A DNA stretch of 64,000 nt, from positions 5,332,001 to 5,396,000 of the forward strand of contig NZ_CP025030.1 in assembly GCF_002812705.1 (NCBI RefSeq). Direction: 5' to 3'. Of this stretch, positions 44,254 through 51,642 are shown piece by piece. The notes beneath the pieces were generated by a model. It saw only the letters and a program-made list of their open reading frames with translations, did no database searches and was not told where the DNA came from. The stretch comes from Achromobacter spanius (GTDB taxonomy: Bacteria > Pseudomonadota > Gammaproteobacteria > Burkholderiales > Burkholderiaceae_B). The position numbers and the translations under genes are program-made. The stretch's first letter is position 1. Each line of letters starts with the position of its first letter.

Positions 44254-44982
44254 ATGGAATTGAATGAACACGAAGCGTCAGTTCTTCACTCTCAGCTTGC
44301 TCGTTTATTGGAACAAGCACCCGCCGACTTGACACAGGAAGGTGCTCCATTATGGATGGGCCGAGTGCATGCGATCCTCGTCCGCGCCGGCGCTAGATCC
44401 GACGCGATGTCCTTTTCCGTTAAGTCGAGCAACACAATCACGCTACCGGGATATCGGGAGAACCAGCGCGACGAACTCATCATCATCGCTTACCGCACGC
44501 TGGCAGCGCTGGAGCAGCGAATGCCATCGCAATCGGCAGGCACCTTCATAAATCCCGGGAGTGTTTTCGACGCCTACTCGGCGATATCTAAAGTGCTTAG
44601 CTCTGCGACCGTCGATATTCTCGTTGTCGATCCATACTTGGACGAGGTAATTCTGACGGAGTACGGGTCGAGCGTTCGCCCAGGGGTGATGATTAGACTC
44701 ATGACTGATCCGACGAACTATCGGAAAAGCCTGCTACCGGTGCTCGCGCGATGGGCGGCCCAATACGGGGATGAGCGACCGATCGAGCTCCGACTATCTG
44801 AGCCCCGACGCCTGCATGATCGCGCAATTTTCGTTGATTCCACGCATGCATGGACGCTGACTCAATCGATCAAAGATTTCGCAAAAAGGTCGCCAGGCCA
44901 CATCTCGCGCGCGGACGCTATCGCGCGGGAGAAACAAGAAGCGTACGAGGCCCTTTGGACGGAAAGTACCCCACCGGCCTGA
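44254..44982 (+). CDS. PLD-like domain protein, possible phage cargo/defence gene
   Basis: A 242-aa protein. The C-terminal half (about 95-240) contains DILVVDPYLDEVIL and the His motif RLHDRAIFVD, followed by WTLTQSIKDFAKRSPGH, a pattern of phospholipase-D-like (MIT_C-type) domains where one HxD/HxK unit is kept. The N-terminal half is unrecognised. It is the first gene inside the element, a position typical for lysogenic conversion or phage-defence genes. Function is inferred only weakly. Codon use is less GC-biased than in host genes. Confidence 0.55.
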   Translation: MELNEHEASVLHSQLARLLEQAPADLTQEGAPLWMGRVHAILVRAGARSDAMSFSVKSSNTITLPGYRENQRDELIIIAYRTLAALEQRMPSQSAGTFINPGSVFDAYSAISKVLSSATVDILVVDPYLDEVILTEYGSSVRPGVMIRLMTDPTNYRKSLLPVLARWAAQYGDERPIELRLSEPRRLHDRAIFVDSTHAWTLTQSIKDFAKRSPGHISRADAIAREKQEAYEALWTESTPPA

Positions 44983-44995
44983 TGGCGTAATCTCG

Positions 44996-45015
44996 CACAC
45001 GGAGGCCTCCGTGTG
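44996..45015. terminator. Perfect 20-bp palindrome after the PLD-like gene
   Basis: The sequence cacacggaggcctccgtgtg is perfectly symmetric with no spacer. It starts 13 bp after the stop at 44982. No T run follows, so it may be a Rho-type or protein-bound site rather than a standard terminator. The rest of 45016-45229 shows no gene. Confidence 0.4.
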
Positions 45016-45229
45016 TAGCCAATCCCAGGCGCTGAGAGACACCGCGTTGCTGTAGATCAGAGTCACACTAGAAGCGCCTACACCTGACCTAGCGCAACCG
45101 GAGGACCACCTTCCCATCCATCCCCGAGAGGGGTGAGAAGATCGGCCATTCTGAAGAGATTGAGCCGCCCTGCAATTGGCAAAGCGGACTGATTGAATAG
45201 GTCTGGACCCCATTGAAGTCGACGAAAAA

Positions 45230-45718
45230 CTACGTCACTGACTCTTCCACAGCGCCGGCATCCGATGAGCAAAGCACACGCAACGGCCGGGTTCCCATTT
45301 CCCCTTCTTCAGTTTCAGCACGACAGCGGATCGTACATGGCCCCTCGAAGGAAAGAGGTCCAAGAATAACGAAAAAACTGGCATCTACACCTTGGTTGGA
45401 TGTAGCTGGATCATACGCCGCCGACTCGGCCTTCAATTTGAGGAAATGCTCCTCGCTGACGGCCTGCTCAAAAATCTGTTCATCATCCTTGTAGAGCTTA
45501 TAGATAAGCTTCTCAAAAGGGCGATCGGTGGTTGTAACTACCGTCATACTGACTGCCAGCTTAGCAACACTTGCTGGAAAACTAGGAAAAATCATTCGGC
45601 CTTGGTACATGCCGACGATAGTGATCTTGCCATCGACCTCTTGTCTAAAGTCGTCGGCAAACATTGCAGAGAGGCTGCGACTGATTGGCAACGCTACCGG
45701 TAGCCCGCTCATGCGCAA
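45230..45718 (-). CDS. DUF6941-like protein, third gene of the toxin-antitoxin operon
   Basis: A 162-aa beta-rich protein whose core begins AMFADDFRQEVDGKITIVGM, like the DUF6941 group of unknown function. It overlaps the HTH gene by 10 bp and is therefore coupled to it. An internal ATG at 45664 is an alternative start that would begin exactly at the conserved region. Confidence 0.6.
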   Translation of the reverse strand: MRMSGLPVALPISRSLSAMFADDFRQEVDGKITIVGMYQGRMIFPSFPASVAKLAVSMTVVTTTDRPFEKLIYKLYKDDEQIFEQAVSEEHFLKLKAESAAYDPATSNQGVDASFFVILGPLSFEGPCTIRCRAETEEGEMGTRPLRVLCSSDAGAVEESVT

Positions 45719-46218
45719 TGCCTTACCAGCTGCGGTTCTTCTTTCGCTTGGGCCAACTCTTCCAACCGGTTCAAATGCTGCTGATAGCGAGCTTCAGATA
45801 TCTCTATGGCACGATCAAGCACATTCATGTCGCAACTGAGAACAGCGCACATACGTCGCATCGTCTCACGCTGCAAATTGACTCGCTGCCCACTTTCAAT
45901 GAGCGACACATTTGCCTGCTTCTGACCAATAGCCTCAGCAAACTGCGCTTGCGTTAAGCCTCGGCCCATGCGGAGAGACACCATTGAATGATCACCCTCA
46001 TCAGACAACGCCAGAGGAGCCAATTGTTGTCGCGCCGCGACTAACTTTGCGCCAAATTTCTTATTTTTCGCGCTCAGTCGCTCCAACAGTCTATCCAGGC
46101 CATCGGGCCGCGACTGTACACCCTGAGCAGCAGCAGGAGCCTTAGCGCTCTGAATTACAACGGGCGTAACTCCAACTGATGCAGCGGGGGAACCACTCGG
46201 AGTAAGGATAATAGTCAT
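45709..46218 (-). CDS. XRE-type HTH protein, probable antitoxin
   Basis: A 169-aa protein with a disordered Ala/Pro-rich N-terminus, a helical middle and an XRE helix-turn-helix near residues 80-140 (GLTQAQFAEAIGQKQANVSL / IESGQRVNLQRETMRRM). The ATG at 46218 overlaps the toxin stop by 4 bp. The gene order toxin then HTH antitoxin resembles HigBA-type systems, where the antitoxin also represses the operon. Confidence 0.75.
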   Translation of the reverse strand: MTIILTPSGSPAASVGVTPVVIQSAKAPAAAQGVQSRPDGLDRLLERLSAKNKKFGAKLVAARQQLAPLALSDEGDHSMVSLRMGRGLTQAQFAEAIGQKQANVSLIESGQRVNLQRETMRRMCAVLSCDMNVLDRAIEISEARYQQHLNRLEELAQAKEEPQLVRHCA

Positions 46219-46667
46219 CTTCTTGGATTCTCGTAACGACGCCTGAGTTCGGCAAGAGTTTGAGGCAGATAAGCCTCTCTCTTGTGGAATACGCCTAACA
46301 CTTCGCACACATGCGGCCCGTGGCGCGTCGGCCTAGGGGCAAAAAAAGTACGATACTGATCCCCTGGATGCTGATGCAGCTCACGCAGCCTCCGGATCGC
46401 ATCGACATGGAATCGGTCATTCGCACAATCTTTCAGAGCCTGAATGATCTTGATGTTGACCTCGACACGATTTCCGTCCAAATCACGTGTCTGAATAACT
46501 TCATAGTGACCACACAGCCTGGCTCCAATAGCGGGATCGTCGCGCATCAGCGCAATGATTCCGAAGATCTGGGCTGCCGCATCCTGTTCAACCTCATCGG
46601 TAGAGTCTGCCAACGCTTCGAGCTCATCTTCGGCGAGCGGATGAAAGTTCACTGTCAGAGAGCTCAA
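46215..46667 (-). CDS. RelE/HigB-like toxin candidate
   Basis: A 150-aa protein. FHPLAEDELEALADS at the start and VLGVFHKREAYLPQTLAELR / RRYE at the end fit the RelE/ParE fold, with a longer middle than the usual 90-110 aa. RelE-type toxins cut mRNA on the ribosome; the activity of this member is unproven. First gene of a three-gene overlapping operon. Confidence 0.65.
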   Translation of the reverse strand: MSSLTVNFHPLAEDELEALADSTDEVEQDAAAQIFGIIALMRDDPAIGARLCGHYEVIQTRDLDGNRVEVNIKIIQALKDCANDRFHVDAIRRLRELHQHPGDQYRTFFAPRPTRHGPHVCEVLGVFHKREAYLPQTLAELRRRYENPRR

Positions 46668-46684
46668 TATACCTCCAAAAGTAT

Positions 46685-46700
46685 ATACCTAGCAAGGTAT
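46685..46700. promoter_or_regulatory. atacct-agca-aggtat dyad upstream of the toxin gene
   Basis: A 6-bp inverted repeat lies 18-33 bp before the toxin start in an AT-rich stretch, with a half-match (atatacc) beside it. It is a likely operator for autorepression by the HTH antitoxin. Confidence 0.55.
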
Positions 46701-47034
46701 CTTAGTGTGCCCCATCGGCCGAGCTCGCCTCTAGGCTCAATTCCCACTCCTCCAAGGCAATTGTAGCCACATTCTGCGCGAAAAGTTACATATGGTATGT
46801 CATAGATAGCGCCACCTCCGGCCGACACCGCCAGTCGACGAGCACGTTCGCACTGGATAAAGTTCCAGTCATGAACGACCGCTACCACCCGATCCGCCCG
46901 AATACTGCGCAGTGCTTTCTGAAGTAGAAAGCCCGCAGCTGGAGTCGGTCAGGATGGGCTTTCTGACCAAGATCGAATTGCAGCAACTGGCTCGCCAGCA
47001 GTGCCAGCCCATCGCCCACGACTGACCATATACT
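46701..47034. other. Gene-free spacer in the prophage
   Basis: About 330 bp without a convincing gene. It holds an inverted repeat agaaagccc/gggctttct (about 46927-46964), without a T run, and a short frame at its right end that looks like debris. I see nothing else. Confidence 0.5.
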
Positions 47035-47056
47035 GGAATCCTCCCTGGAGGGTTCC
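47035..47056 (+). promoter_or_regulatory. Hairpin covering the SRAP ribosome-binding site
   Basis: ggaatcctcc (47035-47044) and ggagggttcc (47047-47056) form a near-perfect 10-bp palindrome ending at the base before the ATG. It includes the ggagg Shine-Dalgarno, which would be masked when folded. Confidence 0.5.
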
Positions 47057-47722
47057 ATGTGCAGCCATTACCAGACCCTGAAAGACGCCGAGTTGCTGCT
47101 CAAGAAATTCGGCGTGCGCGAGAAGCCGGCCGCGATCGGCAAGTACGATATGTGGCCGCGCTACCAAGGCGTGTTCGTGCGGCGACCGGTCGAGCATGAC
47201 GCGGGTGACGAAGCGGTGCCTGAGCGGGAAGCCGTCGTTGGCCGCTGGGGTCTCATCAGCGCCATGACGAAGCCCGACGGGCTGGACAAAACCGGCAAGC
47301 TATCCACCTTCAACGCTCGCAGCGAGACCGCCGCCAAGTCCTTCACCTTCGGCAACGCATGGCGTCGCGCGCAGCACTGCATCATCCCCGCCGATGCCAT
47401 CTTCGAACCTGATTGGAGGTCGGGAGCAGCCGTAGCTACGCGCTTCACACGAGCCGATGGCGCACCGCTCGGCATCGCGGGGTTGTGGGACCGCTGGCGA
47501 GACGCTGCCGGCCAGGCTCAGGAAAGCTACACCATGCTGACCATCAACGCGGACGATGACCCGCTCTTCCGTGACTACCACCAGGTCGGCCTGGAAAAGC
47601 GCATGGTCGTCATCCTGCCGGACGGCGCCTACGGCGACTGGCTGACCGCGCCAGCCGATGCGACCCGGGACTTCCTGGTCCCCTTCCCCTTTGACAAGCT
47701 CGTCGCCACGCCGGTGAAGTGA
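47057..47722 (+). CDS. SOS response-associated peptidase (SRAP, YedK/HMCES family)
   Basis: A 221-aa member of the family that crosslinks to abasic sites in single-stranded DNA through Cys2 (MCSHYQTL) and shields them. Visible motifs are LSTFNARSETAAKS and HCIIPADAIFEPDW. The usual C-terminal H-x-R-M-P is altered to DYHQVGLEKRMVVIL, so the active-site His is displaced; this is a divergent form. It is followed at once by a LexA box. In phages such genes may protect replication intermediates. Confidence 0.88.
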   Translation: MCSHYQTLKDAELLLKKFGVREKPAAIGKYDMWPRYQGVFVRRPVEHDAGDEAVPEREAVVGRWGLISAMTKPDGLDKTGKLSTFNARSETAAKSFTFGNAWRRAQHCIIPADAIFEPDWRSGAAVATRFTRADGAPLGIAGLWDRWRDAAGQAQESYTMLTINADDDPLFRDYHQVGLEKRMVVILPDGAYGDWLTAPADATRDFLVPFPFDKLVATPVK

Positions 47723-47741
47723 CCCCGTTTTTGCTGCAATA

Positions 47742-47761
47742 TACTGTTTGTTTATACAGTA
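47742..47761. promoter_or_regulatory. LexA (SOS) box
   Basis: The sequence tactgtttgtttatacagta matches the taCTGT-N8-ACAGta LexA consensus with both outer TA pairs. It lies 15 bp before the start of the 102-aa gene at 47777 and 19 bp after the SRAP stop. The downstream gene should be DNA-damage induced. Confidence 0.8.
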
Positions 47762-47776
47762 TTTAGGCAGCAAACA

Positions 47777-48085
47777 ATGCTCTGTACCGTCACCCGCACC
47801 CATTGCCTGGGCGAAAAGCGGTCCGACCGCGATCCCGGCCCGACGATCACCGGCACCGTCCGCATGTATTCGGTCATGCGTGATGACTTGAAGCGGTACG
47901 TGCGCGTAATGACCATGGACAGCCTCGCCACGTTCGGCGCCACAAAGAAAAGTCCCATTCCCGACCTGCTCCAGCCGGAACTGCTAACGTTCGCGTCCGA
48001 CCGAGGCATGATGGTCTGCGGTTTTGAGGAGATCGATGGCAAGCGCTACTACCAAGGCTGGTGGATGCAGTGGATCGGCGAATGA
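47777..48085 (+). CDS. Unknown SOS-controlled protein (102 aa)
   Basis: A 102-aa soluble protein (MLCTVTRTHCLGEKRSDRDP, ending WWMQWIGE) that I do not recognise. It has Cys residues at 3, 10 and 81 and a Trp-rich end. The perfect LexA box directly upstream and the SRAP gene before it suggest a role in the damage response, DNA repair or prophage induction. Confidence 0.7.
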   Translation: MLCTVTRTHCLGEKRSDRDPGPTITGTVRMYSVMRDDLKRYVRVMTMDSLATFGATKKSPIPDLLQPELLTFASDRGMMVCGFEEIDGKRYYQGWWMQWIGE

Positions 48086-48188
48086 TCCGCGCGACACATC
48101 CACCTTAGTACTGCAACACTATTGCGAGCGTCATTCCAACTGGGCAATACTAGCCTCTCCAATCACCATTCTTTTGGAGGAAATGGCA

Positions 48189-48446
48189 ATGCAACGCGAT
48201 GACATCCAGAAGCTCGGCGCGCAAGCCGCCCGAGAGGGTCTTAGCCTGTTGGATTGTCCTTATTTACGCACTTCGGAGATGCCAGGCCACTGCGGTGGCT
48301 CGATTGCCGAGTGGCGAGAAAAAGTGGAGGCATGGGAAGCCGGTTGGCGCAAAGAGGTGCGGAGCCGCCCGTCTGCCGTCAGGAGCCGGGCTCACCGCTT
48401 AGTCACCCAACACCGAAGTCCGCCGATAGTCCTCGGCGCGAGCTAA
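48189..48446 (+). CDS. RMF/CrpP-like small protein
   Basis: An 85-aa protein. GAQAAREGLSLLDCPY and the later WEAGWRKEV match the pattern of ribosome modulation factor and CrpP (small basic, CPY...W..GW). RMF dimerises ribosomes in stationary phase; CrpP was described as modifying ciprofloxacin, a contested claim. The ATG at 48189 is favoured over one at 48183 because ggagg is then eight bases away. The 3' end overlaps the convergent gene below. Confidence 0.65.
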   Translation: MQRDDIQKLGAQAAREGLSLLDCPYLRTSEMPGHCGGSIAEWREKVEAWEAGWRKEVRSRPSAVRSRAHRLVTQHRSPPIVLGAS

Positions 48447-48623
48447 CGTTCGATAAAACGAAGCCCCGACGGCCACCAACCTATCGCATTCGTCCGGGCT
48501 CAATTTCGGGCTGACTTCGACGACACAGTTTGCGAACTCTGTCAGTACATCAGCCCAGTCGTCAAAATTGCGACCTGGGGAAGTTTGAACGATCATCTTT
48601 GCAAGTAGTTCGTCTCGTAGCAT
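48399..48623 (-). CDS. Hypothetical protein (74 aa)
   Basis: A small acidic helical protein (MLRDELLAKMIVQTSPGRNF) that I do not recognise. An agagg lies nine bases before the ATG. It overlaps the convergent RMF/CrpP-like gene by 48 bp, so one of the two 3' ends may be wrong, or both genes are real. Confidence 0.5.
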   Translation of the reverse strand: MLRDELLAKMIVQTSPGRNFDDWADVLTEFANCVVEVSPKLSPDECDRLVAVGASFYRTLARAEDYRRTSVLGD

Positions 48624-48699
48624 TGGTCATACCTCTCAATTTCCGCACTGAGCGCGTGTGCAGCAATTTCAATGCCTACAGCGGGCCCCTGCCCGACTG

Positions 48700-48724
48700 G
48701 CGCCCCAGCGATGGGGCGCTTTTT
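48700..48724 (+). terminator. Rho-independent terminator
   Basis: Stem gcgcccc/ggggcgc with a six-base loop (48700-48719) followed by five T. It faces the plus strand and probably ends transcription from the LexA-box unit or the RMF/CrpP-like gene. Confidence 0.85.
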
Positions 48725-48882
48725 CTTGCCAAAGCCTGACGCCAGCTTGGCCCTCCACCTCATAGCGGATATGCCGAGCTGTTAGGGCAGTGCTAACAAT
48801 GAAGTACCACGGGAGAACGCGCCGGCCGCTGGCCATTAAAATCCATCCCGATGCGGACGCGCGAGCTTAGAAGGGGACATTT

Positions 48883-49113
48883 ATGGCGTCCGGCTCACGC
48901 TTGTCCGATGTCATCGTCAAGCTGCCCGATCGGTCAACCTGTAGGGTAGAAAGGCGCCTAGTTATAAAGCGCAGCCCTGATTGCGCGCCGGTCCACCAGT
49001 ACGTTTGCACCCTCCCATCAGGCGAGACTGTCATGTGGCTTGGCGATGGCAAATACCGACTGCCGAATGGCTGCATCGCCGTGGCAGTGGCCCACAAGCG
49101 GCCCGTAGATTGA
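48883..49113 (+). CDS. Hypothetical protein (76 aa)
   Basis: A small beta-rich protein (MASGSRLSDVIVKLPDRSTC) with a VIKRSPDCAPVHQYVC middle and Cys residues at 20, 34 and 42. Not recognised. gggga precedes the ATG at a suitable distance. It lies before the DUF3606 gene on the same strand. Confidence 0.55.
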   Translation: MASGSRLSDVIVKLPDRSTCRVERRLVIKRSPDCAPVHQYVCTLPSGETVMWLGDGKYRLPNGCIAVAVAHKRPVD

Positions 49114-49164
49114 TACGCAGGAACACTGCTTGCTGCTCCGCCCGTTCTTACAAGGAGGATTCGC

Positions 49165-49341
49165 ATGTCAGACGATCTTACGAACCGAGGCCCCCAGGAC
49201 CGTGCCCGGATCAACGTGAACGAAGACCACGAGCTGCGCTACTGGACCAAAGAACTGGGCGTGAGCGAAGAGCGATTGAAGGAAGCAGTGAAAGCGGTCG
49301 GCGTCTCCGTCGAGTCAGTAAGAGAGCACCTTAGGAAATAG
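49165..49341 (+). CDS. DUF3606 protein (58 aa)
   Basis: A 58-aa protein starting MSDDLTNRGPQDRARINVNE and continuing DHELRYWTKELGVSEERLKE, the DUF3606 pattern, with a predicted helix-turn-helix-like end AVKAVGVSVESVREHLRK. A textbook aaggagg lies seven bases before the ATG. Family function unknown; it is common next to stress genes. Confidence 0.85.
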   Translation: MSDDLTNRGPQDRARINVNEDHELRYWTKELGVSEERLKEAVKAVGVSVESVREHLRK

Positions 49342-49550
49342 CTACGGCGTGCCACGCACGCTTTCGTAGGCCCTCTCACACGTCAGTCCAGCGATGCGGG
49401 CGCGGCCTACATTCTTACCAGCTTTTCTGCTCAGTTACTAATGCGACCGAGGAGCTCAAAGTGCTTACGTTGCATCTCCTCCGGTAGCGAGGCAACAACG
49501 CCGCCCGCGCCATTAGGCCGCACACGACCCTGGGCATAAAACCAAACTCG

Positions 49551-49583
49551 CAAAAAAAGCCCCTTCCGAAACGGATGGGGCTT
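49551..49583 (-). terminator. Terminator of the ferritin-like gene
   Basis: On the minus strand aagcccc pairs with ggggctt around an inner ccg/cgg stem (49557-49583) and is followed by a T run. It lies 35 bp after the gene stop. The rest of 49342-49618 shows no gene. Confidence 0.85.
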
Positions 49584-49618
49584 GGCCAGCCTCTAGGCAA
49601 AACAGCAAGAAAACAGCG

Positions 49619-50230
49619 CTACAGCATTTTGTCCCGGTCTTGCTCGGCTCTTGATGCACCAATTGCGGTCTCCACTTTCCTGACTTCTTCCGGAGGCGGT
49701 AGCACAGCGGGAAACCCAAGAGCCTCAATCCATAACTCTCGTGTCCACCCCATCGTATGGTAGAGATGGTGGTCCTCATCCTTCTCCACCGCTTCATGGG
49801 CCTTTTTTAGAATCTTCGCTTCCTTGCCTTTAAGCTTCTCCGCGACGAGGCCAATGAGCTCCCAGTTTTGATGATCTTTCGTCTCCGCCAAGACCACACA
49901 TTCAGCGGCTGCGACCTGAGCCGCATCAGGGTCACCCTGTGACTTTGCCAACGAAATGGCCGCAACCAACGAATCACCGTGATGCTTGACCACTTCGCGG
50001 CTCGGTACCGGCTTATCAGGGTCAAGGCCCAGTTCTTCAAAGACGGTAAGCAATACCTGTCGATGAGTCGTGGTTTCGTCGAGATAGCTTTGCCACTCTT
50101 TCGCCAAGTCTTCATTCGTCGCACAGGTTAGAGCGGCCGTGTAGACATTGATCCCCCCGATCTCGGTCTCCAACGCTTGATACAGCAAATCATGAATTCG
50201 AACCATGTCACCGGTTTTGTTGGTAGCCAT
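49619..50230 (-). CDS. Ferritin-like domain protein
   Basis: A 203-aa helical protein. The metal-ligand pattern of a four-helix bundle is visible in LETEIGGINVYTAAL, YLDETTTHRQVL and AETKDHQNWELI / EDHHLYH. It may store or oxidise iron or handle peroxide stress. The ATG at 50230 has gaggag upstream. Its presence inside a prophage is unusual; it may be cargo. Confidence 0.72.
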   Translation of the reverse strand: MATNKTGDMVRIHDLLYQALETEIGGINVYTAALTCATNEDLAKEWQSYLDETTTHRQVLLTVFEELGLDPDKPVPSREVVKHHGDSLVAAISLAKSQGDPDAAQVAAAECVVLAETKDHQNWELIGLVAEKLKGKEAKILKKAHEAVEKDEDHHLYHTMGWTRELWIEALGFPAVLPPPEEVRKVETAIGASRAEQDRDKML

Positions 50231-50289
50231 AGGGCTCCTCCTGAGGTTATGGGGGGTGGGCAATGTTGGCGCCACCCTCGCAGGTTTAA

Positions 50290-50472
50290 TTACGGAGTCG
50301 GTTGATTTGAGGCCGGCGTGCCCACGGGCTCCTCCGGATCTAGTTCGTCCGACTCGCCCGGCTCATCGTCAGTAGTCGGCGACGACTCGTCGATCTCGTC
50401 GTCAGGAAGGCCTGATTTCTTGGGTTCGTAGGTTTCCGGGTGGGCAGGCGTAGTTGGAAGGGGTGTCGTCAT
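50290..50472 (-). CDS. Short acidic proline-rich protein (60 aa)
   Basis: A 60-aa low-complexity protein (MTTPLPTTPAHPETYEPKKS) with an Asp/Glu-rich second half, probably disordered. aaggtg precedes the ATG. It lies 59 bp upstream of the ferritin-like gene on the same strand and may share its transcript. Function unknown. 50473-50771 holds no other gene that I can support. Confidence 0.5.
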   Translation of the reverse strand: MTTPLPTTPAHPETYEPKKSGLPDDEIDESSPTTDDEPGESDELDPEEPVGTPASNQPTP

Positions 50473-50771
50473 TTGCTTCACCTTATTCGGCCACATAGCC
50501 GAAAACAGAGCTTCGCAAGTAATGATCCCAAAAATCCGCGCTCGACGAATCTCAGCGCATTCCAAAGCTGCCCCGCCCCCTGCCCAGAAAGCGCGTACCG
50601 CGCTCGCGACGGGATCTTAGGCGCCTACGGCACGGGTGGCGCGAGTGGCCCCCCCCGACCACCGGCTCGAGCGAAAGCGGCATCATCGAGGTGCCCAAGG
50701 CGACTGCCGAGCATCACAGGCCGAAGCCACCCAAGATCTCTTGACGCAATTCTGATTGAAAATCTCCAACC

Positions 50772-50981
50772 TTAAGGCCGGCAAAGCTTGTGCCAGATTT
50801 CGTTCCCTTCCAGCACCTGGCGACGCACCGGCGCCGGCGTCGAATCAACCTGTGCGGCAGAATCGAAATAGATCGGCCGTGCATGGTCACAATACTCAAC
50901 GGCCACCCTGCCCGGGGCCGCGCACCCAGCCAGACTTGAGCCGATCAGAAACAGCATCGTCGTCCATACGGGCCACTTCAT
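50772..50981 (-). CDS. Rz1-like outer-membrane spanin lipoprotein
   Basis: A 69-aa lipoprotein: MKWPVWTTMLFLIGSSLAGC has a lipobox ending at Cys20, followed by a short periplasmic domain. It starts inside the Rz gene in another frame and continues 124 bp past it, the classic overlapping spanin arrangement. With Rz it fuses inner and outer membranes in the last lysis step. In-frame ATGs at 50990 and 50999 are alternative starts. Confidence 0.78.
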   Translation of the reverse strand: MKWPVWTTMLFLIGSSLAGCAAPGRVAVEYCDHARPIYFDSAAQVDSTPAPVRRQVLEGNEIWHKLCRP

Positions 50982-51162
50982 CTTCCACATTGCGTACATC
51001 CTGGCGAGCGTTCTTCGCCTGTTCATTGATCTGCTCGTTGCGCTCCTGCCGCTCGACCTGCCGACCAGTGGCTCGGCCCCGGTAGAACACGCTGACCAGC
51101 GCGCCCATGAAGAGACCGGCAAACAGCAGCCAGCCCTTCACACGTTCAAACCACATTTGCAT
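50896..51162 (-). CDS. Rz-like inner-membrane spanin
   Basis: An 88-aa protein with one N-terminal membrane helix (GWLLFAGLFMGALVSVFY) and a charged coiled-coil tail (RQVERQERNEQINEQAKNAR). It overlaps the endolysin gene by 17 bp and contains the start of Rz1. Confidence 0.8.
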   Translation of the reverse strand: MQMWFERVKGWLLFAGLFMGALVSVFYRGRATGRQVERQERNEQINEQAKNARQDVRNVEDEVARMDDDAVSDRLKSGWVRGPGQGGR

Positions 51163-51640
51163 TCCTGTCCTCCACTGCCGCGAGAGCCTGGGCATACAGC
51201 GCTGGCCAGGTTTCCGGATGCGGCTTGCCCGGGCGCCAAGTGCGGAGATAAAGCGACCATGCGCCGTCGGCGTCACCAAGCGAAGGCAGGCGCTGGGGGT
51301 CGGTCCACAACAGCAGGCGCGCGAATGCTGCCGCCAGAATGTCGTCGTGCGCCAGCGAGTTGTACACGTCCGTCGCGGTAGGCTCGACGTCCCGAATGGC
51401 GCACACTGCGCGCGCATCGGCCCAACTCGACGCATGCGCCAGCACACCGCGCACGCCGCCCCCGCGCTCGAATTGCCAAAACCCCACGGCCGGCCCTTTG
51501 ATCTGCCGGCGATGCACAAAGCGACTTTCCTGCAAGCCAATGGCAAGAAGCATCACGCGCGCTTCGCGGGTGTCTCGGTTTGCCGGTAGCAGCCCGAGCG
51601 CAGGCGCGATCGCGGTATCGATAACGATCTTCAGATCCAC
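51146..51640 (-). CDS. Endolysin (lysozyme/transglycosylase-like)
   Basis: A 164-aa probable cell-wall hydrolase. The segment AIGLQESRFVHRRQIKGPAV with GFWQFERGGGVRGVL fits a lysozyme-like fold with the Glu of LQES as catalytic acid. The GTG at 51640 is chosen because ggggagg lies at the right distance. No signal peptide is seen, so export depends on the holin encoded just upstream. Confidence 0.72.
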   Translation of the reverse strand: MDLKIVIDTAIAPALGLLPANRDTREARVMLLAIGLQESRFVHRRQIKGPAVGFWQFERGGGVRGVLAHASSWADARAVCAIRDVEPTATDVYNSLAHDDILAAAFARLLLWTDPQRLPSLGDADGAWSLYLRTWRPGKPHPETWPALYAQALAAVEDRNANVV

Positions 51641-51642
51641 AA

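Noticed and set aside
46685..46700. The dyad as a phage repressor operator
   Set aside because: It lies directly before the toxin gene and no repressor gene is nearby, so autoregulation by the antitoxin is the simpler reading.
46961..47023. Short frame MGFLTKIELQQLA resembling the C-terminus of glucose-1-phosphate thymidylyltransferase
   Set aside because: Only about 15 residues resemble the family and the frame is closed upstream by a stop; could be chance.
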